45,562 nucleotides of DNA from an uncultured Eubacteriales bacterium (GTDB taxonomy: Bacteria > Bacillota > Clostridia > Oscillospirales > CAG-272): the NCBI GenBank assembly GCA_934393265.1, contig CAKRQL010000026.1, positions 1 to 45,562 of the forward strand, in the 5' to 3' direction. This document shows positions 33,847 through 41,100 of this stretch, piece by piece. A program made the position numbers and the translations under genes. How positions within the stretch are numbered: position 1 is the first letter of the stretch; each line of letters begins with the position of its first letter. The notes beneath the pieces are model-generated. The model had not been told where the DNA came from, did no database searches, and worked only from the letters and a program-made list of their open reading frames with translations.

Positions 33847-34611
33847 TCAGAGATTTACAAAATACCCGTCATAGGCTACCGCATTTTGCGTCCCCTCGAG
33901 GAGAGAGACGGTCTCCTCGTGTATCTGCCGCACCCTGTCGGTCGGCAGGGAGGTTATTATGAACCTCGTGCGCTCTGTGGCTATCCCGGCGTTTGACATC
34001 ATCCGCTCAAAGAGGAGCACACCCTCGAGCGAGCCGCGCGTGATTCCCCCGCCGGAGAGCGGCGCGTCGCCGAGCGGGGCGGCGAAAATAACGCAGTCCG
34101 GCACATCGGCGGATATAACCCGCCATTCATTCTCTGTCGGGAGCCCGCCGTGCAGACGGAGATATACCGTCCGCTCGCCCTTTATAAGAAGATTGTATTT
34201 TATCTCGTATATATCCTCCCCGGGCTCCCCGGTGGGGACGGGAATTACCGTGTACCCCGAAATTTCCATAGGCAGCATGGGGGTGTATCTTACCGCGCGG
34301 ACATTTTTTATTCCCGCGGCGCGCCCCGCCGCGAGATTGCCGCAGAGGAGGGGTATCTCCCTGCGCCCCGCGAGCCGCCCGAGCTCCTCCGGGGAGAAGC
34401 AATAGTCCTCAGAGCAGGTGACCGCGGCAGCCGAGAGCCCGGAGAAAAGCTCCGAGAGCCCGGACTCCGCCGCGAAGTCAAAAAGGTCGCCCGACGGATT
34501 TATTATGAGCCGGTCGTCTATCATTACGGCGGTGCGTCGCCTGTATTCCTTTCCGGCTTTTTTCCTGAGCTTACAGTCTCCGGTCCCCGTCCCGGCAAAT
34601 CTTATTCTCAT
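33847..34611 (-). CDS. metallo-beta-lactamase-fold protein lacking the metal-binding motif
   Basis: 254 residues from the ATG at 34611, chosen because GGAGAG lies just upstream. The start MRIRFAGTGTGD and the second block RRTAVMIDDRLIINPSGDLFDF match MBL-fold hydrolases of the PhnP/ElaC-like type. Where the family has T-H-S-H-x-D-H, followed by F-x-P-E-D/E-L, this protein has TCSEDYCFSPEEL: both His pairs and the Asp are gone. The later part (PDCVIFAAPLGDAP) keeps the fold outline. The frame is intact and the gene has a good promoter and ribosome site, so it is likely expressed, with a non-catalytic or differently metallated role. Confidence 0.6.
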   Translation of the reverse strand: MRIRFAGTGTGDCKLRKKAGKEYRRRTAVMIDDRLIINPSGDLFDFAAESGLSELFSGLSAAAVTCSEDYCFSPEELGRLAGRREIPLLCGNLAAGRAAGIKNVRAVRYTPMLPMEISGYTVIPVPTGEPGEDIYEIKYNLLIKGERTVYLRLHGGLPTENEWRVISADVPDCVIFAAPLGDAPLSGGGITRGSLEGVLLFERMMSNAGIATERTRFIITSLPTDRVRQIHEETVSLLEGTQNAVAYDGYFVNL

Positions 34612-34670
34612 TCTCTCTCCTCTCCCTCTGCGGCGGGTGCGCCCGGCGCCTCTTGACACTTTACGCATAC

Positions 34671-34699
34671 ATTATACATCACACACCGCACCTTGTAAA
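34671..34699 (-). promoter_or_regulatory. promoter of MBL-fold gene
   Basis: Minus strand: TTTACA (34694-34699), 17 bp, TATAAT (34671-34676). Confidence 0.65.
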
Positions 34700-34726
34700 G
34701 TCCCGCCATAAAAAACTTCTTTCGTG

Positions 34727-34755
34727 TTGACTTTTTCTCTGCGGTGTGCTATCAT
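34727..34755 (+). promoter_or_regulatory. promoter of kinase-heparinase operon
   Basis: TTGACT (34727-34732), 17 bp, TATCAT (34750-34755), with TGTGC before the -10, nearly the same as the pgk promoter. Confidence 0.75.
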
Positions 34756-34813
34756 CTAATTGGCGCGCAGGGGACGCCTGCGCGACGAAAAAACGACGGA
34801 ATAAGGGGGAAAA

Positions 34814-35326
34814 ATGAAAAAACTTACCCTTGTTATAAACGGAAAGGGCGGCGTCGGCAAGGACACGCTCTGCGACCTCGCGGCAAGGCACATGAAAGTT
34901 CTGAATCTGTCGAGCATAATGCCGATAAAGGACATAGCGAAAATGTGCGGCTGGGACGGGCGCAAGGAGGCAAAGGACAGAAAATTTCTCTCTGACTTAA
35001 AGCGTCTCTGCATAGAGTATAACGACTATCCGACCGTCTGGGCGACCGAAAGATACCGCGAGTTCCTCGCGTCGGATTACGACGTGTTCTTTATGCATAT
35101 AAGGGAGCCGGAGGAGATAGGAAAATTCGTCCGCGCAACAGGGGGAGACGCAAAAACACTGCTTGTCCGCGGCGGGAGCCGAATGCCCGACACCGGAGAG
35201 TACGGCAATTCGTCCGACGACGGGGTCGAGAAATACAGCTACGATTATTATTTCACAAACGAAAAAACGCTTGAAGAAGCCGAGCGTGACTTTACCGCAC
35301 TCATAAAAAAAATAACGGAGGAATGA
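34814..35326 (+). CDS. P-loop nucleoside/nucleotide kinase-like protein
   Basis: 170 residues. The N-terminal strand and P-loop, LVINGKGGVGKDT (6-18), fit a small-molecule kinase of the adenylate or deoxynucleotide kinase class (the Asp after GK is typical of such kinases). A VFFMHIREPEEI segment then resembles the Walker B/LID part, and SRMPDTGEYGNSSDD and YDYYFTNEKTLEEAE follow. The family resembles uncharacterised clostridial dNMP-kinase-like proteins. Substrate unknown. The stop is 3 nt before the next gene, a cytosolic heparinase-like protein, so the two are translationally coupled; a link to phosphorylation of a released sugar or nucleotide is speculative. Confidence 0.65.
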   Translation: MKKLTLVINGKGGVGKDTLCDLAARHMKVLNLSSIMPIKDIAKMCGWDGRKEAKDRKFLSDLKRLCIEYNDYPTVWATERYREFLASDYDVFFMHIREPEEIGKFVRATGGDAKTLLVRGGSRMPDTGEYGNSSDDGVEKYSYDYYFTNEKTLEEAERDFTALIKKITEE

Positions 35327-35329
35327 AAT

Positions 35330-37024
35330 ATGGCATTGCCCGAGATGAATGACCCGAGGCACGTTATAAAAGCCTCGACAAAAGAAAAATGGGAGCAGAT
35401 AAGAAACGACCCCTATTATGCAAAAACGCGCGAGTGTGCTCTCAGAAACGCTGAAAAGTATATGAACACCGACCCGCCGCGTATCCTCTTTTCCGAGATA
35501 CATCTCTACAACGAGACTGGCGACCGCGCCGTTTTCGAGCGCGTGTACAACGAATACGGGACGAGGATGAAGACTCTCCGCTTCTGCTACTATCTTACCG
35601 GGGACGAGAAGTACATAGAGCCTCTTGCAAATATAATCTGGAATATCTGCGACTTTGAGTCGTGGTCGATACCCGCCCACGTTCTCGAAAATCTTCCGGA
35701 GGAGATAAGAAAGATAAATCTTGACCTTACCTCAACTATCCTTGCATACGAGCTTGCCGAGGTGCTTTATTTCATGGGAGATAAGCTTCCCGCCCTTGTG
35801 GAGAAGCGTCTGCGTTACGAAATTCAGACGAGACTTATAGACTCCTATAAAAACCATACATGGAACTGGGAAACCAGAACCAACAACTGGTCTGCGGTAT
35901 GTATCGCCGCCGTCCTCGGTGCCTACCTCTTTATCGCGACGGACGAGGAGATAAAGGAGCAGCTCCCGAGAATGAAGAGCGCGATAGACTGCTATCTTCG
36001 CGGCTTCAAGGATGACGGAGCCTGCACTGAAGGGTACGCCTATTGGGTTTACGGCTTCGAGTTCTTCATGATTTTCGCCTCAATGCTCCGTGATTATACG
36101 AACGGTGAGGAGGATCTCTTCCGCGACCCGAAGGTACACCAGATTGCCCTTTTCCAGCAGAATATGGCACTGACAGAGACCGAGGGTATAAGCTTCGCCG
36201 ACGGAGACGACACCTTCCGCCCTGACGCATGGATATCCCACTTCTTAAAGCATGAGTACCCGGACGTCGAGATACCAAATATCCCGCCGGAGGTATATGC
36301 GGGTCCCATGCTGCCGAGCGTCCTGTGGCAGGATCCCGCCCTCGCCACCGGTCAGAAAATGAACCCGAAAAGCCATATCTACCCGGATTCACAGTGGTAT
36401 ATATACCGCGGAAAATACAATTTCGCCTGCAAGGCAGGGTATAATAACGAGCCGCATAACCATAACGATATAGGCTCGTTTATAATAGCGAAGAACGGTA
36501 AGGTTACCTTCACCGACCCGGGAAAGAATCAGTACACGAGACAGTATTTTTCCCCGGAAAGATACGACTACCTCGTCACGTCGGGAAGAGGACACAGCGT
36601 CCCGATAATAAACGGGGTATGGCAGTCGCAGGGGACCCGTGTCTCCACTGTCACGATAGCCCGCGACGGCGAGTACGAATACACGATAGATAACGGCTAT
36701 AACGGTATCCCGTCGCTGAAATCGATAGTCCGTCACTTCGTCTGCTCGGAGGACGAAATATCCCTGACCGACACCTTTGATTTTACCGAGGCGCCGGAGA
36801 GCATAATCGAGCGCTTTGTCTCCCTCCATGAGCCGGTGCTCGGAGACGGGACGGTCCGCGTCCTTGACAGCACCCTCCACTATGACCCCGCGCTCTTCAC
36901 CGCCTCCGTAACGAGCGAGCAGGTGACAAGACCGGGCGGCAGGGTAGATACCGTCTGGCTCACCGACCTTACGATGAAAAAGACGGAGGAGAAGAAATTC
37001 ACCCTCTCGTTCCGCTTTGACTGA
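35330..37024 (+). CDS. cytosolic heparinase II/III-family protein
   Basis: 564 residues without signal peptide or TM segments. An alpha-helical toroid comes first, with NWETRTNNWSAVC and GACTEGYAYWVYGFEFF, then the heparinase II/III beta domain with NEPHNHNDIGSFIIAKNGK (His376 and His378, the catalytic/metal-binding block) and YTRQYFSPERYDY. These correspond to NNW, EGY and HxD motifs of the giant secreted protein at 1836-7184. The family cleaves uronate-containing oligosaccharides by elimination. Without a signal it should act on imported oligosaccharides. It is coupled to the upstream kinase gene; the ribosome site GGAGG lies inside that gene's end. A terminator follows directly. Confidence 0.82.
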   Translation: MALPEMNDPRHVIKASTKEKWEQIRNDPYYAKTRECALRNAEKYMNTDPPRILFSEIHLYNETGDRAVFERVYNEYGTRMKTLRFCYYLTGDEKYIEPLANIIWNICDFESWSIPAHVLENLPEEIRKINLDLTSTILAYELAEVLYFMGDKLPALVEKRLRYEIQTRLIDSYKNHTWNWETRTNNWSAVCIAAVLGAYLFIATDEEIKEQLPRMKSAIDCYLRGFKDDGACTEGYAYWVYGFEFFMIFASMLRDYTNGEEDLFRDPKVHQIALFQQNMALTETEGISFADGDDTFRPDAWISHFLKHEYPDVEIPNIPPEVYAGPMLPSVLWQDPALATGQKMNPKSHIYPDSQWYIYRGKYNFACKAGYNNEPHNHNDIGSFIIAKNGKVTFTDPGKNQYTRQYFSPERYDYLVTSGRGHSVPIINGVWQSQGTRVSTVTIARDGEYEYTIDNGYNGIPSLKSIVRHFVCSEDEISLTDTFDFTEAPESIIERFVSLHEPVLGDGTVRVLDSTLHYDPALFTASVTSEQVTRPGGRVDTVWLTDLTMKKTEEKKFTLSFRFD

Positions 37025-37040
37025 TAAAACATAAACAAAG

Positions 37041-37075
37041 TGCCGCGGATATTTCTATCCGCGGCATTCCTTTAT
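37041..37075 (+). terminator. terminator after heparinase-like gene
   Basis: TGCCGCGGATA, loop TTTC, TATCCGCGGCA (37041-37066), then TTCCTTTATTC. It also lies at the end of the convergent AraC gene. Confidence 0.75.
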
Positions 37076-37935
37076 TCTGCGTCAATATTTGAATTGTTGG
37101 CTTCCATTTTCTTTCTCTTCTCCCGCTCCTTCCACTTCTTCGGCGAGACCTTGTGCTCGGAGCTGAAGCACCGGGAGAAGTACGCCGCGTCGGAAAATCC
37201 GCACGCCTCGGCAACGTCGCCGACGGTCATGTTGTCCCGTATAAGGAGCTTTTCCGCCATCCTGAGCCGCTCCTTCATGACGTACGTCATAATGGACATG
37301 CCGTAAGCCCGGCGGAACTGCTCCGTCAGCGTCACGGCGCTGTAATGGAGCTGCAGACTTATATCCGCGAGCGTTATCTTCTGCTCTATGTTCCTGTCTA
37401 TGTACTGCTTTATGAGCCCGGGCACACTCTGATTGAGCTCGGAGAGCAGGCGGTTGTCCTCAATATACCGGCAGATTATCCGGATTATCTGCTCGCATGC
37501 GGCAAAGTCGCGCTTCTGCTTCTTTCCCGTCACGGAAATCCCGTGGGCGAGTGTATTGTAGGCGAGCGCGGGGGTGGTGTGCCTCGCCTCGTTTATCACG
37601 GCGCGGTCGTCTGTGTCCTGGTCAAAGCCTATCGTGACGACAAGATAGCCGTCTATCGCGTCTCTGTCGAAAATAGGGCACACCGCGCTCGTAACGCCGA
37701 AGGCGCACTTGTAAAAGTACAGATCTCGTATTTCCTCAACCTGCCGCAGTGCCGCAATGTCCGACGACATGCATATATCCTTGGTCTCCTCGACGGTGTG
37801 AACGGCATTACACCATTGGAGCGTGTGACTGTTGTCAAACGCGAGCGTGCGGAATTTCGAATCCACGAGCAGAAGGTCCATTCCGGTGAGTGCCGAGAAG
37901 TTCTCAATGAGCCGCTCTATTTCTGTAATATTCAT
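37072..37935 (-). CDS. AraC-family regulator with PocR-type sensory domain
   Basis: 287 residues from the ATG at 37935 (GGAG 9 nt upstream); the longer frame to 37992 has no ribosome site. Residues ~1-150 form a PocR-like ligand domain (FSALTGMDLLLVDSKFRTLAF, then paired Cys/His in a CMSS...YKCAFG region). The C-terminal ~100 residues are an AraC HTH pair: ITLADISLQLHYSAVTLTEQFRRAYGM and MTVGDVAEACGFSDAAYFSRCFSSEHKVSP. PocR domains bind small hydrocarbon-type or diol ligands such as 1,3-propanediol in the named example. It diverges from the Gfo/Idh pair and probably activates it. A TCACA/TGTGA palindrome sits in its own promoter. Confidence 0.85.
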   Translation of the reverse strand: MNITEIERLIENFSALTGMDLLLVDSKFRTLAFDNSHTLQWCNAVHTVEETKDICMSSDIAALRQVEEIRDLYFYKCAFGVTSAVCPIFDRDAIDGYLVVTIGFDQDTDDRAVINEARHTTPALAYNTLAHGISVTGKKQKRDFAACEQIIRIICRYIEDNRLLSELNQSVPGLIKQYIDRNIEQKITLADISLQLHYSAVTLTEQFRRAYGMSIMTYVMKERLRMAEKLLIRDNMTVGDVAEACGFSDAAYFSRCFSSEHKVSPKKWKEREKRKKMEANNSNIDAE

Positions 37936-37982
37936 AAGACACCACTCCGACAAACGGTAAATATCCCGGTATTTTTGATTAA

Positions 37983-38011
37983 AGTTTATCACAAATATGT
38001 GAAAAGTGCAA
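37983..38011 (-). promoter_or_regulatory. promoter of araC-like gene with embedded palindrome
   Basis: Minus strand: TTGCAC (38006-38011), 17 bp, TAAACT (37983-37988). The spacer contains TCACA-AATA-TGTGA, a symmetric site that a bound regulator could use to block this promoter. Confidence 0.55.
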
Positions 38012-38086
38012 TACTTTTTTCAAAAAAACATAAATTTTCCTTTTTGCTCGGTTACGGATTATGCAATTATAATTTGCAATATTGCA

Positions 38087-38115
38087 TTGAAAAAAGCTTC
38101 GCCCCGTCGTATAAT
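38087..38115 (+). promoter_or_regulatory. promoter of first Gfo/Idh gene
   Basis: TTGAAA (38087-38092), 17 bp, TATAAT (38110-38115). Confidence 0.7.
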
Positions 38116-38162
38116 TAAAGTAGAATTTTTATTTATGCTATTAAACCGGAGGAGATAATAAA

Positions 38163-39206
38163 ATGGCTTTTTCACATAATGTCGCCGTCGTGGGTATAAG
38201 CGGCGGAATAGGCGCATTTCACCTGAAGTCCGTGCATGAGAACGGAGGAAATATCGTCGCGATATGCGACGTCGACAAGTCGCTCTTAAAAGAGCAGGGG
38301 GATAAGTACGATATTCCGCAGGAAAGAAGGTATACAGACTGGCACGACCTTCTCTCGCTCGGTGAGGTGAACGAGGTGATCCTCGCCGTCCCGGATCAGC
38401 TGCACCGCGAGATGGCTGTCGCATTTCTCGCCGCGGGGAAGCACGTAATGTGCGAGAAGCCCCTCGCGCTCACACGTGAGGATGTCGCGGCGATAGCCCG
38501 CGCCGCCTCCGCCGCAAAGACGAAGTTCATGGTGGGGCAGATCTGTCACTACACTCCCGCATTCATAAAATCGAAGGAAATAATTGAGTCCGGACTGATA
38601 GGAGACCTCTTCTTTGTCGAGAGCGAGTATGCGCACGACTATCTCCACCTCTTTAAGAGCCATAGCCCGGAGACCTACTGGCGCCTTGACCCTGCGCGTA
38701 ACGGCGTCGTCGGCGGAGGTATCCACGCCGTTGACCTCCTCCGTTGGTACGCCGGCGACCCGACGGAGGTGTTCGCGTACGGTACCCATAAGCTTTTGCC
38801 GATGGTCCCGTATGACGACTCGAACGTCGCACTTATGAAATTCCCGAACGGAGTAATGGGAAAGGTCTTTGTCTCCACCTCCGTAAAGCGCAATTACACC
38901 ATGCGTACCGTCCTGTACGGAACAAAGGGAACGATAATCTGCGATAACACCTCCGACTATCTGACCCTCTTCACGACAAACGAGGACGGCACCCTTAAAG
39001 ATCCGAACGGAGAGCGGATTCCCGTCGACATAAATAACCATAATACCGGCGGCGAGTTCCGCGACTTCAAGCGCATAGTTGAGAACGACCTGCCTGTAGA
39101 GATGGACGCCGACATGGGTGCCCGCTCGCTCGCCGTATGCTTCGCTATCATAGACTCCTCGAAGTCCGGAAAGCCCGAGGTCCCGGACTACGATTTCTCA
39201 AAGTAA
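38163..39206 (+). CDS. Gfo/Idh/MocA-family NAD(P)-dependent oxidoreductase (copy 1)
   Basis: 347 residues. The N-terminal Rossmann fold starts NVAVVGISGGIGAFHL, followed by AICDVD and the family active-site start CEKPLAL. The C-terminal domain has the GGGIHAVDLLRWYAGDPTEV motif, whose His is a usual catalytic residue. The family oxidises or epimerises sugars and cyclitols with NAD(P). Substrate unknown, but the divergent PocR/AraC regulator and nearby lyase genes suggest a sugar from glycan breakdown. It is followed by a terminator and then a close paralogue (39494-40540). Confidence 0.9.
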   Translation: MAFSHNVAVVGISGGIGAFHLKSVHENGGNIVAICDVDKSLLKEQGDKYDIPQERRYTDWHDLLSLGEVNEVILAVPDQLHREMAVAFLAAGKHVMCEKPLALTREDVAAIARAASAAKTKFMVGQICHYTPAFIKSKEIIESGLIGDLFFVESEYAHDYLHLFKSHSPETYWRLDPARNGVVGGGIHAVDLLRWYAGDPTEVFAYGTHKLLPMVPYDDSNVALMKFPNGVMGKVFVSTSVKRNYTMRTVLYGTKGTIICDNTSDYLTLFTTNEDGTLKDPNGERIPVDINNHNTGGEFRDFKRIVENDLPVEMDADMGARSLAVCFAIIDSSKSGKPEVPDYDFSK

Positions 39207-39255
39207 TCGGAACGGAAAAAGAAATCCCGTAAGCTTAAAAATACGCAATATAACG

Positions 39256-39305
39256 AACCGTCGGCACCCGCCAGCAAAAAAAGTGGTTGCCGACGGTTTG
39301 ATTTT
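39256..39305 (+). terminator. terminator between the two Gfo/Idh genes
   Basis: AACCGTCGGCA (39256-39266) pairs perfectly with TGCCGACGGTT (39288-39298), followed by TGATTTTTAC. Confidence 0.75.
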
Positions 39306-39402
39306 TACTCTTTGAAACAATAATACAAAAAAACATGTAAACCATATAGCAGATACTTCAACTATGCTTATTGATTTTACAAATTTACTTGCGGATATTA
39401 CA

Positions 39403-39431
39403 TTGAAAAAGAATTTCGGGCATGATAGAAT
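39403..39431 (+). promoter_or_regulatory. promoter of second Gfo/Idh gene
   Basis: TTGAAA (39403-39408), 17 bp, TAGAAT (39426-39431), with TGA before the -10. The -35 and spacer start resemble those of copy 1. Confidence 0.65.
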
Positions 39432-39493
39432 GATTTCGCAAAGAACAATTCGGCTATCACATTCTATAATTCGGAAAAGCGAGGTAAAAAGCA

Positions 39494-40540
39494 TTGAAAA
39501 AGCAGCACAATGTCGCCCTCATCGGTTGCAGCGTTGCGGGCATCGGCACCATTCATCTTCAGGGGATCACAGAGCACAACGGTAATCTCATAGCGATATG
39601 TGACCCGGATAAGGAGGCGCTCCGTATTCAGGGCGAGAGGTTCGGCGTCCCGGAGAACAGAAGATATACCGACTGGCACGATCTTCTCGACCTCGAGGGG
39701 CTGACCGAGATAGTCGTCGCGACCCCCGACCAGCTCCACCGCGATATCTCCCTTGCTTTTCTTGCAAAGGGAATACACGTAATGTGCGAGAAGCCGCTTG
39801 CCCTCTCCCGCGAGGAGGTAACCGATATAGTAAAGGCGTCAAAGGCGTCGAAGGCAAAGTTCATGGTAGGGCAGATCTGCCACTACGCTCCCGCCTTCAA
39901 AAAGGCAAAGGAGATAATAGACTCCGGTCTTATCGGCGAGCTCTACTTTGTTGAGAGCGAGTACGCACATGACTATCTCCAGTTCTTTATTCAGAACCCG
40001 GGCAGTGAATATTGGCGTAACGACCCGCGTCGTAACGGCGTTGTCGGCGGCGGTATCCACGCCGTTGACCTCCTCCGCTGGTACGCCGGAGACCCGACGG
40101 AGGTTTTCTCTTACGGGACGCATAAGCTCCTGCCCATGGTCTCCTATGACGACTCGAATGTCGCGCTTCTGAAATTCCCGAACGGAGTAATGGGAAAGGT
40201 CTTTGTCTCCACCGCCGTAAAGCGCAATTATACCATGCGCACGGTTATCTACGGAACAAAGGGAACGATAATCTGCGATAACACCTCCGACTATCTCACC
40301 CTCTTCACGACAAACGAGGACGGGACGCTCAGATACCCCGACGGAGAGAAAATAGCGGTAGACGTATCGAGCCATAATGCCGGTGCGGAATATGACGACT
40401 TTCGCCGCATAATAGACGAGGACCTCCATGGAGTTATGGACGCAGAAATGGGCGCGAAGTCTCTTGCCGTCTGCTTCGCTATTATAGCGTCCTCGAAGTC
40501 AGGAAAGCCGGAAGCCCCGGATTACGACTTCACAAGGTAA
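39494..40540 (+). CDS. Gfo/Idh/MocA-family oxidoreductase (copy 2)
   Basis: 348 residues, starting at TTG with GAGG before it; no ATG gives a full Rossmann fold. It has NVALIGCSVAGIGTIHL, CEKPLAL, MVGQICHYAP and GGGIHAVDLLRWYAGDPTEV. By eye about three quarters of residues match copy 1. The N-terminal cofactor half differs most, while in the C-terminal half whole DNA stretches are identical, including silent positions. So it is a tandem duplicate with its own promoter and terminator. The pair may act on two related substrates or in opposite directions, as Gfo/Idh pairs sometimes do in epimerisation by oxidation then reduction. Confidence 0.9.
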   Translation: MKKQHNVALIGCSVAGIGTIHLQGITEHNGNLIAICDPDKEALRIQGERFGVPENRRYTDWHDLLDLEGLTEIVVATPDQLHRDISLAFLAKGIHVMCEKPLALSREEVTDIVKASKASKAKFMVGQICHYAPAFKKAKEIIDSGLIGELYFVESEYAHDYLQFFIQNPGSEYWRNDPRRNGVVGGGIHAVDLLRWYAGDPTEVFSYGTHKLLPMVSYDDSNVALLKFPNGVMGKVFVSTAVKRNYTMRTVIYGTKGTIICDNTSDYLTLFTTNEDGTLRYPDGEKIAVDVSSHNAGAEYDDFRRIIDEDLHGVMDAEMGAKSLAVCFAIIASSKSGKPEAPDYDFTR

Positions 40541-40569
40541 TAACCGGAAAAAGAAAATAAAAGTAAGCT

Positions 40570-40593
40570 ACCGCCGCGGTGCTCCGCGGCGGT
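40570..40593. terminator. bidirectional terminator
   Basis: ACCGCCGCGG, loop TGCT, CCGCGGCGGT, a perfect 10-bp stem. It lies between the convergent Gfo/Idh copy 2 and the small membrane protein gene, with moderate T-richness on both sides. Confidence 0.6.
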
Positions 40594-40633
40594 CGCTTTG
40601 TCTTGAAAAATAAGTCTTGAAAGCAGGGAGGGG

Positions 40634-40903
40634 TCAGACCGTCTCCTCGACCTTTTCCTCCGTCTTGGTTTCCCCGGCGTCCGTTTTTTCGACGTTTCCG
40701 CGCGTCGCGTCCGCCTCGTCGACGAGCTTTAACTCGTCCTCGACCTCTTTACCGGCGTTCTCGTCGATATGGAGGACGTTTGCGACCTTCTTCTTCGCCC
40801 GCCTCCAGAGTATGACGACCGTGGTGCTGACCGCGACGGCAATACCCGCAATGGAGGTAACGAGAATAGAGACTGACGACGGGTCTATGTAGGATAAAAG
40901 CAT
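40634..40903 (-). CDS. small YIDPSS membrane protein of the envelope-polymer cluster
   Basis: 89 residues from the ATG at 40903 (GGAGT 7 nt upstream). It begins LLSYIDPSSVSILVTSIAG, then one TM helix (~8-30), a basic patch RRAKKK and an acidic, low-complexity C-terminal tail of ~45 residues. The YIDP-start-plus-one-TM form resembles small proteins that often neighbour membrane sulfatase/LtaS-like genes in clostridia. No function is established. It follows the YidC-TagF-like fusion on the same strand but has its own consensus promoter, 197 bp from the fusion gene. It may be a regulatory or structural subunit. Confidence 0.65.
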   Translation of the reverse strand: MLLSYIDPSSVSILVTSIAGIAVAVSTTVVILWRRAKKKVANVLHIDENAGKEVEDELKLVDEADATRGNVEKTDAGETKTEEKVEETV

Positions 40904-40938
40904 ATTAGTACTCCTTATATGTAATCGGAATTTTCTAT

Positions 40939-40967
40939 ATTCTATCACGGAAAGCGCACATTGTCAA
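40939..40967 (-). promoter_or_regulatory. promoter of small YIDPSS gene
   Basis: Minus strand: TTGACA (40962-40967), 17 bp, TAGAAT (40939-40944), TGA before the -10. Confidence 0.75.
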
Positions 40968-41100
40968 GTACACAGCACCGCCATGCCTTATATTTCCTGT
41001 GACATCCGCCTGAATAAGCCTCCATCCGGGAGCTGGCGCCGGCGCGCCCGGCGCAGTTATATTCGCCTTGCGGTGAGTGGTATTGCTCCCGCCGTGTACT

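Noticed and set aside
37989..38002. CRP binding site in the araC-like promoter
   Set aside because: The arms are in the reverse order and spacing of the TGTGA-N6-TCACA site, and clostridia generally lack classic CRP control; kept only as an unnamed palindrome.
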